From Trematomus loennbergii (lineage: Eukaryota; Chordata; Actinopteri; Perciformes; Nototheniidae): a DNA stretch of 64,000 nt. Position 1 is the first letter of the stretch; each line of letters opens with the position of its first letter. The notes beneath the pieces were generated by a model. That model saw only the letters and a program-made list of their open reading frames with translations, was not told where the DNA came from and did no database searches. The position numbers were made by a program, and so were the translations under genes. The stretch lies in NCBI GenBank assembly GCA_012861695.1, contig JAAOOA010000180.1:310001-374000 (forward strand). The letters are read 5' to 3'. Below, piece after piece: positions 1 through 11,020 of the stretch.

Positions 1-571
1 TGTTTTGATTGTTAAATTGCTCCTGCTGACTTGAGCTAGCCATTTTCCCTCCTCTCTGTGTCAGTGGGGAAGCCGTACATTCTGATTCTTACTCCTTTCT
101 CTGAGCGATTGGAGCATCCCCAGGCAGCACAGCAAACCATGGTGGAGACGATATGCCAGGACAACACGGAGGAAAAGGCACAGACAAACTGCATGACATG
201 CTATTCAATGTTTATTGAATTCCATGTATTTACAATGGATGTTCCTAAAACAACACTTTTAACGTCATAATCATGTTGCTGCTAGTCCATTGATAGTCAC
301 CTGTTGGTCTCCTGTCCTTTCTGAAAGTCATAAAGATGACATTAGTCATTTAGATTACTTATGTCCTCAAGTACCATGGGATTACTGAAACCACCATGAA
401 TTAAAAAAATGGTAGAAATAATCTAATCTAAATTTTGAAGCATTCCTTGCCATCCCCTCCCTCTAAATATATCAATAAACATTAGGAAGTGATGCTCCTG
501 ACTACCATACCTGTTTAAGAAGATAATATTTGTTTTAAATAATTCAAAGCAATACACAACAGCAACAGGCT
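1..571. other. no gene seen
   Basis: No convincing coding exon, RNA gene or repeat was recognised here. The only open frame of note (58-270, plus, 70 codons) has no recognisable domain and no splice context. This is the chromosomal flank on the left of the nested transposon complex; its last eight bases, CTTTAACC, extend to 579 and are repeated at 6543-6550. Confidence 0.5.
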
Positions 572-1389
572 CTTTAACCCAAGCCCCAGGAAGTGCGCCG
601 GACTCAGATGAAAATATTCGTGCTGGCCAAACGGCGGTACTACACTTCCTTTGGTTGCCAGGCCCGGAAACACTTTTTCCCATTGACTTACATGGGGAAA
701 GACTGGTCTGTAAATCGTTGGATAATTTTTTTTAAACTAAATAAACTACCCAGTATGAACACTTGTATAGCCCTTATTAAAAACATTCGTTCCTCAAGTT
801 GTAAAAATGTGCTAATAACGTTATTCTGAGAGTTATTTCCCTCTGCATTATGAACGCGCATCTAACCCACGGGACCGCGCCGCCCGGCACGTACATGTTA
901 CGTGTTCAGCACTACATGCGTTATCTTTACCCATGGATGCACAATAAGAACGGACCCATATCGCCTTACTGCCAGCCACGGAGCTGTAATAATGGATATA
1001 TTGCACATGTTTGCTGTAATTCATCATTTGTAAAATATTATACTACATGGGCTGTATGATTAAATCTTGTACCGTAAATGTTGTATTAAATAAAGTTAAT
1101 ATTACTGACGTAGATTAACGTCCCTGTAGCTTCTTATTGCACTAAGAAGCTTATTGCACATATATTATATATATATACAGTGCAATAATTCTTTCATGCT
1201 AAATGAAGCTCTGTTGCTTGGATATCATTAGATCCTGTTACAGCGTAATATAAAAGTACATAACGATTGATGTGTAAATTAGCATAATTACTAGCTAACC
1301 GCTAGCTGCTAACTGCCGCCTCGTTAATATCAAATCTATCATAATAACAAACCATTACCATGCTGTCATGAACGTGCGGTGCTGTTACG

Positions 1390-1775
1390 CCCTTACGAAA
1401 AAACACTATAGTATTACTATTAAGAATTACTATAGAAATACCACAAAAAACTGCTATAGTATTCTATGGTGTTTTGGGACACACTATAGAGAATTACTTT
1501 AGTAATACTATAGAGTTGGTTATGGTGATCTTATAGTGAAGTTACAGTTATACTATAGTGTTGTATGGTATCACTATAGTGTTTCCTGTAGTATTTCTAT
1601 GGTTTTTCAGCCACTATAGGAAATTACTATAGTTATACTATTGAGTTTTATGTAGTATCACTATAGTGCTTTCTATATTATTTCTATGGTCTTTTGGAAC
1701 ACACTATAGAAAATTACTATAGTAATACTATAGAGTTGGCTATGGTGATCTTATAGTGAATCTATAGTTAATTAG
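1390..1775. repeat. left subterminal CTATAG-rich array
   Basis: Short irregular repeats built around ACTATAG and ACTATAGTAATACTATAG fill this stretch. CTATAG is its own reverse complement, so the array reads alike on both strands. A matching array lies at the other end of the 4.9-kb element. Such subterminal arrays are commonly transposase-binding regions in DNA transposons; that role is inferred. Confidence 0.6.
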
Positions 1776-1867
1776 CTTTAATAATGATGTAGTCATCCCT
1801 ATAGTAAGTATGGTATCAACAAATAAAAGTTAGCAAGCAGAGCAGTTTCAATTTGAAAGATAGGGAC

Positions 1868-1873
1868 TTTATT
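1868..1873 (-). promoter_or_regulatory. candidate polyadenylation signal AATAAA
   Basis: TTTATT on the plus strand reads AATAAA on the minus strand, about 175 bases beyond the stop codon of the three-exon gene. The spacing suits a 3' UTR of ordinary length. Inferred role only. Confidence 0.45.
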
Positions 1874-2048
1874 AACAAAATAAAATACATTGTTCACAGA
1901 ATATGAATAACTTAAATGTAAAAAATTTACAAGAACAATTTCAGGCCCGAAACAGAAATGGTTGGGCAATGGAATTAAGGGAAAAAGTGTCCCAACCCTA
2001 TATATAAACACATTTCACAATCATATACTTACAACCATGTATACCAAG

Positions 2049-4244
2049 TCAGAGATGCAAACTTTGACAAGTTGAGCCTGGTCTTCTCGGTAAGAATGCC
2101 ATTAGTTTGCAGTTCATGAAATACTTCTGGAATTTTCTTCTAAGTAGATCAGTTAGGCCATTCATAAGAACTGGTTCTTGTGTAGGCTGAACAAAACAAT
2201 AAGAGCAAGCACAGCACAAAGTAAAGTTCTGGCCTGTGTGATTTTTTTAAACACAATTTAACAAGCATGGTAAATGTATACCTGAGTTTGACAGACTCTT
2301 AGGACAGGCTGAAGATCCGGTGCTTCAGAAAAGTACACTTGGAATCTGTCAAAGTTACTGATGTTCTCACTTCTATCAATATCTATAAACTCTTGGAAGT
2401 CTGTGTTGTATTTTAAAATTCTATCAAGGACAAATCCAAATTCACCTGTTACTTCCAGGAGGTGGATTGTGCTTTGGACACTGTAGATTTTTATTTTAAT
2501 TTCCTTTCCATTCTTAAATGAAATTGCTAGGACTTTAACAAATTCCTGCTGCTCATTCCCGCTTCCTGTAATTATAAGAAAAAGACAAATTCATCCTGAT
2601 GTTGACTGATCATATTATGCCAGATTAAATTAAATGCCATCATCTATCATCTTCTAGTTAAACCCATTAATACACACCTTATATAAATTATAAGCAGTAT
2701 GGTAATTTTAAGTTAATTAACTTCACCCATAAAGACAACTTCTAGAGAAGCACAGGGGAGATTCTGCTCAGCCTCCAGTGGCGTTTCTCCTGGAGGCTGG
2801 GTATTCTTTATATTTTTATTTGTATTAAAAACATCTCTCCGCTGTTGTCAGTGAGTATTTTACAAAGACTGAAACAGCGCCCCTCTTAATTAATGGTGGT
2901 GAAACACAGTATTGCACGCTACACTCAGGCCCAATCCCAAACCACGCCCTACACCCTACCCCTACACACTACCCCCCGTTTGCGCGTTCGCGCTGAGGGT
3001 CCGCCACATTAAGTGCTGTTCCAAACCAACGAGTGTGGAGAGGTGTGGAGGGGGAGTGGGCTATCAAGCCCTCAAACAGCGAGTCTGTATCGGTGCTGAC
3101 TTGAGACTGGTCTCTACCTGACCGGAGTCACGCTGTGTGTGTCCGTCAGGAAACACGCTGTTTACAAGTAGTTCCAGCAAACATCCACTGATAAATTGCG
3201 ATGTTAACAACCTCATGATAACCTCATATGTTTTTAACTTAGGATCATACCTGTGTTTAGTCTAGAAAAAGGTAAATGTGTGTATTTTATTATAAAGTTG
3301 TGTATATTTACAGACTGTTGCAAAAACTAAGAAGCTTATAACATCAGGTTTAAAACTAAAAGAGCTTTACAAAAAAGTAACACAATGAAAGATGTTTGGA
3401 GTTTTATTTGAGTTCTTAATTTACATTTTTGTCTAAGAGATGCTGATTTGAAACCGTTGTTACATACAGTTACGGCATTTCCTGTTTCTGCCGGAGAGAG
3501 GGGAGTTTGTCCCAAAGCTTGCCGCTGTATTTACTCCCTCCATCTGACAGGAGGGAGCCTCGTTGAGCTGCGAGTGTGGCTACAGACGGAGTTCACTCCG
3601 CCGCGGAGGGGTAGGGTCGAGGGAGTGGTTTGGGATTGGGCCTCACTCTACACCAAGCCCCCAGGAAGTGCGCCGGACTCAGATGAAAATATTCGTGCTG
3701 GCCAAACGGCGGTACTACACTTCCTTTTGGTTGCCAGGCCCGGAAACACTTTTTCCCATTGACTTACATGGGGAAAGAGTGGTCTGTAAATCGTTGGATA
3801 ATTTTTTTTAAACTAAATAAACTACCCAGTATGAACACTTGTATAGCCCTTATTAAAAACATTAGTTCCTCAAGTTGTACAAATGTGCTAATAACGTTAT
3901 TCTGAGAGTTATTTCCCTCTGCATTATGAACGCGCATCTAACCCACGGGACCGCGCCGCCCGGCACGTTCATGTGACGTGTTCAGCACTACATGCGTTTA
4001 TCTTTACCCATGGATGCACAATAAGAACGGACCCATATCGCCTTACTGCCAGCCCACGGAGCTGTAATAATGGATATATTGCACATGTTTGCTGTAATTC
4101 ATCATTTGTAAAATATTATACTACATGGGCTGTATGATTAAATCTTGTACCGTAAATGTTGTATTAAATAAAGTTAATATTACCGACGTAGATTAACGTC
4201 CCTGTACAGTAGCTTCTTATTGCACTAAGAAGCTTATTGCACTG

Positions 4245-4278
<34 letters not shown>

Positions 4279-5506
4279 CAGTGCAATAATTCTTTCATGC
4301 TAAATGAAGCTCTGTTGCTTGGATATCACTAGATCCTGTTACAGCGTAATATAAAAGTACATAACGATTGATGTGCAAATTAGCATAATTACTAGCTAAC
4401 CGCTAGCTGCTAACTGCCGCCTCGTTAATATCAAATCTATCATAATAACAAACCATTACCATGCTGTCATGAATGTGCGGTGCTGTTACGTGTACGCAAA
4501 TTGACGTGCTTGATGTGAACGAGCATTTTGGGGGGCATGGTTAAAGTTGCGCATGCGCTATGAGCGCACATACGGGTACTTCTCAGGCATGCCGGGTAAT
4601 CTGTGACGTTTCGCTCTCTCAAAAGTTGGGCCATTTTATCATCATGCGCGAATGAGCAACTCTCATAGGAATGAATGAGGCCCCGCCTCCCACGCTGTAT
4701 CCAGTTCTTATTATACATCCATGCTCTACACCCGCAGTCCGCTGTGTCAGGGACATGTCAAGGAAAGCCCGCCGGCCTTCCCTTCCGATTATTTGATTGG
4801 TCCGAAGGCGGGCTTTCCTTCCGACCAATCAAATCGTGCCTGACGTGCCGTGCGTGACGCTGCGTCTCACATACACAAGTTGCCGTAGCGACAAGAGGAA
4901 GATATGAAATTTCTACATAATATAATATTTGCAAGTATAGAGTAGTGGCTGATGTTTTTAGTCAGAAACAGGTAAACTGTAGTGTACACTTACTACTAAT
5001 AAATAACTTTAGTGCGAGTAAGTTACTTATTTGCACTGTAAGAGACTGTATATCAACGCAGCCTCTGTCGGTCTTCTCACTCGCACTTTCTCGCTACATC
5101 TGGCCGAACAATGAAACCTAGCCAAAGTAGCTAGATAGCATTAAACATATAGCTGCTAATGCTATTGTTATGACATTAGGTTATAAATAATATATATAAT
5201 GCCAATGCCAATATAATGCCAATTGAAGAATGATGGTCACAGAAAAGAGTGTAAGCTACATTAAGTTAAGATAAAATAAATATAATAAAAAAGAAGAACG
5301 GCCTAAAGGAAAATAATTGTCATCCAGGCAGCTAAATTCAAACAATAGTTAGCTGTTCAACATTGGCAAAACATATTTATTTAAGTTAAAAAATATGTAT
5401 TTAGACCCCTAGCTTGCTCACATTATGACAATATATCTGCTCACTTTGTTAAAAACGTTTTGTTTCTGTATAACTTACCTAGAGTTAGACTCTCCTCCGC
5501 TGACAT
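2049..5506 (-). CDS. three-exon gene for an unrecognised 149-aa protein inside the 4.9-kb element
   Basis: Read on the minus strand: exon 1 5506-5479 (ATG, nine codons plus 1 nt, donor CTAG|GTAAGT), exon 2 2565-2282 (284 nt, acceptor ATTACAG, donor CTCAG|GTATAC), exon 3 2186-2049 (acceptor TTGTTCAG, stop TGA). Phases match at both joints: exon 1 leaves one base, exon 2 starts with two, and exon 2 ends on a full codon. The sum is 450 nt, 149 residues. The protein begins MSAEESLTLG, exon 2 runs from GSGNEQQEFVKVLA to LQPVLRVCQTQ, and the C terminus is basic (LLRRKFQKYF) and ends STCQSLHL. No signal peptide, membrane segment, zinc finger or DDE motif is visible. The first intron (2.9 kb) holds both nested elements. 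A polyadenylation signal lies at 1868-1873. It is too short for a usual transposase. A missing middle exon cannot be excluded. Confidence 0.6.
2927..3643. mobile_element. 717-bp TIR element with AGGCCCAATCCC ends
   Basis: Perfect 19-bp inverted termini AGGCCCAATCCCAAACCAC (2927-2945) and its complement (3625-3643) are flanked by the direct repeat CACTC (2922-2926, 3644-3648). No coding frame long enough for a transposase. It lies in the first intron of the minus-strand gene and abuts the next element almost exactly. Superfamily left open. Confidence 0.7.
3654..4723. mobile_element. hAT-like non-autonomous element, copy B (uninterrupted)
   Basis: Same family as copy A: starts CAAGCCCCCAGGAAG, ends CATCCATG, 1,070 bp. 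The 8-bp direct repeat CTCTACAC flanks it (3646-3653 and 4724-4731). It contains the intact joint TTACGTGTACGC (around 4486-4497) that is split in copy A, so it works as the empty-site control for the 4.9-kb insertion. It includes a short TA-rich microsatellite near 4240-4280. Confidence 0.78.
4761..4836. repeat. short perfect hairpin
   Basis: AGGAAAGCCCGCC (4761-4773) is inverted at 4807-4819, and ATTTGATTGGTC (about 4791-4802) is inverted at 4823-4834. The two arms interleave, so only one stem can form at a time. It lies just right of copy B, in the long first intron. No function is assigned. Confidence 0.5.
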
Positions 5507-5764
5507 CCATCCTCCACAGCAGCCAGAGGTGAAATGGCAGTTGGGACATTTGATGGACAGTTGGTCGGACAGTTGAAAAATGATACATTTGAAATAACTC
5601 AACCGTGATTGGGCAGGACAGTGGATACACTAATGTGTTGACTATGTGCATTTTTTTTTTCTATGTACACACATGTGTTTAAAATAGTTCAGAAATGACA
5701 CTGAATGTGTTGAATTGCCTTTGACACAGCAGTGTGTTAAAAAAATGACACATTCATTCTAGGA

Positions 5765-6307
5765 GTGTAATACTTTTACACTATAACACTATAGTAATAA
5801 TATGCATTCATTATGACAATATCATACTATTACTATAGGAGTGTTCTATAGTGTGTTCAAAAAACAACTACAGAAACACTAAATATTATACTATAGTAGT
5901 ACTATTTAAAATAATATAGTCTTAATACGGATACACCAAAAAAAAACACTATAGTAATACTTTTACAAACACTATATAATAATATGCATTCACTATGACA
6001 ATATCATGCTATTACTATAGGAGTGGTCTATAGTGTTTTCAAAAAACAACTACAGTACAGAAACACTATATATTATATTATAGTTATACTATTTAAAATA
6101 ATATAGGAATACTACAAAGATCTAGATACATAGTATTACTATTGAAATATTATAGGGCTACTATAGCTAGTAAAATGGCACGACGGAAAAAACTATAGTA
6201 ATATGATAGATGGTTAAAAACACTATAGAACACTACAAACTTACTATAGGATACTATACAACTCTTATAGTATACTATAGTAATACTATAGTTCATTTTC
6301 GTAAGGG
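5765..6307. repeat. right subterminal CTATAG-rich array
   Basis: Counterpart of the left array: repeated ACTATAGTAATA-type units with two near-identical blocks around 5780-5900 and 5940-6070, ending in the inverted repeat TTTTCGTAAGGG. Together with the left array it marks the two ends of one element rather than two unrelated repeats. Confidence 0.6.
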
Positions 6308-6550
6308 CGTGTACGCAAATTGACGTGCTTGATGTGAACGAGCATTTTGGGGGGCATAGTTAAAGTTGCGCATGCGCTATGAGCGCACATACGGGTACTT
6401 CTCAGGCATGCTGGGTAATCTGTGACGTTTCGCTCTCTCAAAAGTTGGGCCATTTTATCATCATGCGCGAATGAGCAACTCTCATAGGAATGAATGAGGC
6501 CCCGCCTCCCACGCTGTATCCAGTTCTTATTATACATCCATGCTTTAACC

Positions 6551-7075
6551 AAGGCAACAGCCTAACATGTATATGTTAACAAGTAAACTAGTTGTTCACA
6601 CTATTCCTAATATTATCCATAAATATTAGCAGATTCTATTTTATTTTTAAAACATATTGATGTAAATACATGCACATATCGGTATGTTGTATAAATATTG
6701 CAAATCAAGACCTTTATTCACTACTTATTACCAAAAATCGTAGTTCTATCTCCGGTAATCATGCATTCATATGTCCCGCCACGAACTTCCGGGGAACTAT
6801 TGACTCCCTGAACCACGTGACGATCAAGCATTTTGGACTTCCGCTGTCGTAACTCTTCTATCTATATGGCGCTGGGTGGGGCATGGTCAGGTTTTGTCCC
6901 ACATGGCTCAAAACGGCACTGTAGACACTAATTAGAAGAACACAGACTAAAACAGCAATGTACAGACGAATCAGATGATTAAACATGACCTTAAAATATA
7001 TTTTATATATTTTTTTATTTCTTTTTTTGCATCTCTTTGCATTTTTTGTAATCATTATGTGCAATACTTTCTGCT
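6551..7075. other. no gene seen
   Basis: AT-rich flank to the right of the nested complex. No exon with convincing splice sites or domain. The stretch 6750-6850 is GC-richer but carries no recognised motif. Confidence 0.45.
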
Positions 7076-7126
7076 GACACTAGGTGGGGCTGTGCCCCAC
7101 CTGCCCCTAATGACCAGTCGCCACTG
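7076..7126. mobile_element. terminal fragment of a hAT-type element
   Basis: This stretch ends GTCGCCACTG and contains AGGTGGGGCTGTG, both resembling the ends of the intact hAT-type element at 59952-61288 (CAGTGGCGGC...GCCGCCACTG with AGGTGGGGCTGTGG next to its start). No partner end or 8-bp duplication was found, so it is called a remnant. Confidence 0.35.
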
Positions 7127-7138
7127 GCTACAGTGTAG

Positions 7139-9429
7139 ATATGTCAATGAAAAACATAGGTCACAGGCTCCTCCAACAGTGCAACAAATATATATATAAT
7201 ATATATATATAGAGCACATAAAACAGATAAAATACTGCAATAGAATGTTTTGATATGACAGATTTGTGCGTAATTCTCTCACAAAGGAACTGTAAGATAC
7301 ACGTTTATGTATGGAAAACTTTATAACTTGGTAAAATATTCATTAATTTGTAATGAATTACTTGACTAACATTATTTTTTTAAATATATGTTTTTATATG
7401 CTTTACTTTTGATTTCTTTCATGTTATTTTAACACAACATTACTTTTTTCATATTTTTCAACATACTGTGATATTTGTTTTTTCTCTCCTTTTTCCATTA
7501 TATTTTTGAATATACAGACATTCAACGCAATAAGTCCCACCCCAATCAGCAAATCATCCAAAACTAAGGACCCCCACTAAGACGAACAGATTTTCTTTAA
7601 GACTGTGACTCTTAAAGGCACTTTGGGATTTTAGTAAGACAATCCAGTTTTCTGGAAATAACTTAAATGATTTTTGTTTTTTCTCCTACAAAGATACTTA
7701 TAGTTACACTTTAATTGATGCAAAACTTTATAACTTGGTAAAATATTCATTAATTTGAAATGAATTGAGATTCTTAAAGAATCAAACTCTAAATGGAGAG
7801 TTTGTGATTTTAACACTGTTTCGATGAAACAATGCAGTTTTGATAACTTCACTTGACTAACATTACTTTTTTAAATATATGTTTTGTTAGATGACTTTAC
7901 TGATTTTTGCTTTTTTCTTCCTTGCTTTTGTTTGTGTTACTAAGATACTTTTAGATACACTTTGAAGTGTGCAACACTTTACAACTGATATAGTACTGAA
8001 TAGTACTTTGTAAGGAATTCGTTTTCTTGGTAGAATATAAAGTACTTTGTAAGGAATTGGGTTTCTTAACAATCCTGTTCCACCATTAAATCACTTAATC
8101 TGCTACTTCCAGGCAAAGCTTTAAAACTTGTATCGTGTATTAAGTCATGTCTTGGCAAAAATGAGAGTCCTGGGTGCTTTAAAACATTTCTTAGAACATT
8201 TTTGATATATTCAAACACATAATGAACTGCAATGACTCTGGCTCACTGCTGCATCAAATTTATTTTACACTGTTGTGAGGACAAGACTGTGAGACTCTCA
8301 GACCCTTTGTTGTCAATCTAATTAGCCTTGATCTATAAAAAGTCACCTACTACTTTTATTTGTCCTCTCTAAATTAGATTTAGGGTTTTTCAAATTCTGA
8401 AAAGGCGTGTTGTGAGGGGGAAAAAACAGATGTATGTATGCGGTTTTGAATGGTGGCTGGTTGATGAAAACTGATCCAAAATAAGGGGTCAGGACTAATA
8501 TGGCTTGAAATATGAGCAATCATGTTAATAGCTACAGATACGGTAAAGTACTACAACAACAACAACATAGGAGTGCTTATACTGTATGTTGTAAAAGCAG
8601 GACAAACAAATAAATAAAATGCTGCATTGTTTTTTAAACAAGAACCATATGCCCAAGGCATTTCTACATTTAGATGACATGTTCAGAACTCAGTACATTT
8701 GAACCAATAACTAATTTAACCATCAACATCAATTTAAGTGCACACAGCAGTGCAAACAAACAAAAAACAGGCTTGTGTGCATCAGACAACTGAAATTACT
8801 CCACTTTAACCATATTTAGAATGTCCTCATTTTAAGTAAAGTAATTTAACCTAAGTGGAGCCAACCTAAGGAGTGGGCACTACAGTCAGGGACTAGCTTA
8901 CTTTTTAACATTCTACTCAAAGGGCCCGTAAATATTATCTCCGCCAATATGCTATATTAAAATATAATTAAAAAAAACAAAACTCATAGTATTTCATGTT
9001 GAAATGATCAAGGAAAAGCCAGTCAATGTTATTTTAACACAAACAAAAGTTCTGTTTTATATGTTGAAATATAATTTAAAAAACAACAATATAGTATTTT
9101 CAAGTCTTACTTTAGTATGGCCATTTTAAGAATAAGTCACATTAAAGTTTGCCATGATTTTCCGTAAAAAAGTCAAGTATAGTTTGTCAAAAGAATATGA
9201 AAAAATCATTTTGTAGAGTAGTATGTTGAAAATCTCAGTGTTTAACTGAACACACCTACATGTGATAACACCTCGAACAAAGGGGTCATTAGCATACAAA
9301 GGGGGGTCACTAGCATCAGTAGGGGAAAGGTGCTACGAAAATGAACTTTAAGGAGGGGGGAACTTGTAAGAATTTCCAAGGTGAGAGGGGGTCTTTGATA
9401 AAAAATATGAACAGAGTTATACTACAGAG
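7139..9429. other. AT-rich sequence with diverged internal duplications, no gene
   Basis: A block around 7310-7415 (AACTTTATAACTTGGTAAAATATTCATT and onward) recurs, diverged, at about 7725-7900, and related fragments continue to 8060. Short minus-strand frames here have no domain. From 8100 to 9429 I see only unique AT-rich sequence with small CAA and GGGG tracts. Confidence 0.4.
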
Positions 9430-10150
9430 CTATTGGCCAAGACTAAGTCGTTTTATCTTTTAAAGACCTGGAAAGGGTTATTAATGCCTTTGTTACCTCG
9501 AGGTTGGACTACTGCAACGCTCTGTACGTGGATATGGACCAGGCGTCAATTAGACGCCTGCAGCTAGTCCAGAACGCAGCTGCACGTCTACTCACTGGCC
9601 ACAAAAAGCGTGACCACATCACCCCAATTCTGGCCTCACTGCACTGGCTTCCAGTTCGGTTCAGAATTGATTTTAAAATCCTTTTATTTGTTTTTAAAGC
9701 ACTAAATGGGCTGGCTCCAGCCTATATAGCTAAACTCCTCCAGCGCTACACCCCAGCCAGAGCTTTAAGGTCTGCTGACCAGCTGCTGCTGGTAGTGCCC
9801 AAGACCAGGCTCAAAACCCGAGGGCACCAAGCCTTCGCAGCAGCTGGCCCCAGGCTCTGGAACACTCTGCCCCTCCATGTGAGGTCGGCCCAGACCCTAG
9901 GGGTTTTTAAATCTACTCTTAAAACACACTTCTTCTCCCTGGCCTTCTAGTTAGAGCGGAGCACGACTCCTGACTTTTCCCTGTGTTTTTTATATATCTG
10001 TTGTAATTTATTGTCTTTTATTGTGATTGTAGTAATGTGTTTTTATGTGATTGTAGTATTTATTACATGTACAGCACTTTGGCCCGACCAAAAATCGCTT
10101 TTAAATGTGCTTTATAAATAAACTTTGATTTTATTTTATTTTATTTTATG
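9430..10150 (+). mobile_element. 5'-truncated L2-group LINE fragment
   Basis: The open frame 9504-9950 encodes the end of a LINE reverse transcriptase: MDYCNALYVDMDQASIRRLQ, LVQNAAARLLTGHKKRDHIT, LHWLPVRFRIDFKILLFVFK, ALNGLAPAYI and PRLWNTLPLHVR are the familiar C-terminal blocks of L2-type elements. A 3' UTR follows and ends in an ATTTT tail near 10150. The catalytic domains are absent, so it is a dead fragment. Confidence 0.85.
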
Positions 10151-10475
10151 TTGTGGACAGACCTGACAAAGTGTTCACTGCTTTTACAAATTGGAATCAT
10201 TATGTAGTTATTACATAAACAAGTTTAATTTAGCGTAGTAAAACTTGTGAGGTACAGTGAACATGCTGTAGGCGATGATGTTACAGACAGAAGGGCGTTT
10301 TGTTTCATAATTATATGAATCACTAAATATGTACCACTTGGGAACAGTTACCAGGATGAAATATCATCTACAGATAAAGAACTTTAACAAAACAAGAATT
10401 TGCCAACTTTGGGTTGTACCATTGGTGAAAATCAGTCACCGTAAAGTGCTATAAAGGATGTGTTGATCTCCACAG

Positions 10476-10712
10476 AGGGAAGAGGAAGAGTGATGTTCCT
10501 GTGGAGGACCAGCTGTCCCAGCTGTGCTCTGTGTCAGGACGTCCTGAAGGATCCAGTCTCTACCAGCTGTGGACACTGGTTCTGCAGACAGTGCATCACC
10601 TCATACTGGGAGCAGAGACCTCCATCAGGAGACCCCTGCTGTCCCCAGTGTGGAGAGAGATCCAGAACCAGAGCTGGACTGCAGACAGCCAGTCAGACCA
10701 GAACAGTAACAA
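10476..10712 (+). pseudogene. orphan RING-finger exon (duplicate of the NLR-locus exon)
   Basis: The exon lies between a TCTCCACAG acceptor and a GTAAGT donor. It encodes a C3HC4 RING with CALC, SCGHWFCRQC and CPQC zinc ligands, nearly identical to 42509-42744. It is 237 nt against 236 in the other copy: an extra C near 10526 separates the frame of the first 17 codons from the RING frame. No FISNA, NACHT or LRR exon follows; the sequence downstream is minisatellite, LINE debris and the gypsy element. Most likely a relic of segmental duplication of an NLR locus. RING domains of this type are usually E3 ubiquitin ligase modules; activity is not implied here. Confidence 0.75.
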
Positions 10713-10765
10713 GTAAGTCTGAACATCTGTCCAGGGTTTCCCACAGATAGACTTTACTTGGGCTG

Positions 10766-11020
10766 CCCGCCCAGATATATAACGTCCGCCCAGGTATATT
10801 AACGCCCGCCCAGGTATATTAACGTCCGCCCAAGTATATTAGCATCCGCCCAGGTATATTAACGTCCGCCCAGGTATATTAACGTCCGCCCAGGTATATT
10901 AACTTCCGCCCAGGTATATTAACGTCCGCCCAGGTATATTAACTTCCGCCCAGGTATATTAACATCCGCCCAGGTATATTAACTTCCGCCCAGGTATATT
11001 AACGTCCGCCCAGGTATATT
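10766..11020. repeat. 20-bp minisatellite, about 13 units
   Basis: Tandem units of CCGCCCAGGTATATTAACGT with substitutions (AACATC, AACTTC, AACGCC variants). The duplicated block at 42774-42867 has only about five units, so the array changed length after the duplication. Confidence 0.9.

Larger units (their letters stand above)
1390..6307. mobile_element. 4.9-kb element with CCCTTACGAAAA inverted ends, gene-bearing
   Basis: The ends are perfect 12-bp inverted repeats (CCCTTACGAAAA at 1390-1401, TTTTCGTAAGGG at 6296-6307). The insertion interrupts a hAT-like repeat whose empty form is present at 3654-4723; comparing the two joints gives a 2-bp target duplication, CG (1388-1389 and 6308-6309). 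Both ends carry several hundred bases of irregular arrays of the palindromic hexamer CTATAG. The interior contains a 717-bp TIR element, a second hAT-like copy, and a three-exon minus-strand gene (2049-5506). I cannot assign it to a named superfamily; CG duplication and CTATAG subterminal arrays are not diagnostic to me. Confidence 0.72.
580..6542. mobile_element. hAT-like non-autonomous element, copy A, split by a 4.9-kb insertion
   Basis: The element starts CAAGCCCCAGGAAG and ends CATCCATG. It is flanked by the 8-bp direct repeat CTTTAACC (572-579 and 6543-6550), the duplication length typical of hAT transposases. Its body is 580-1389 plus 6308-6542, about 1.05 kb once the insertion is removed. 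An uninterrupted sister copy (3654-4723) shows the original joint. No transposase frame is visible, so it would be mobilised in trans. A stretch near 930-955 resembles the 3' terminus in inverse orientation. hAT assignment rests on duplication length and CA...TG ends, not on protein. Confidence 0.75.

Noticed and set aside
2776..2812. CAGTGGCG start of a hAT element in the 4.9-kb element
   Set aside because: It is part of a small local palindrome (CCTCCAGTGG...CTGGAGG) with no partner end.
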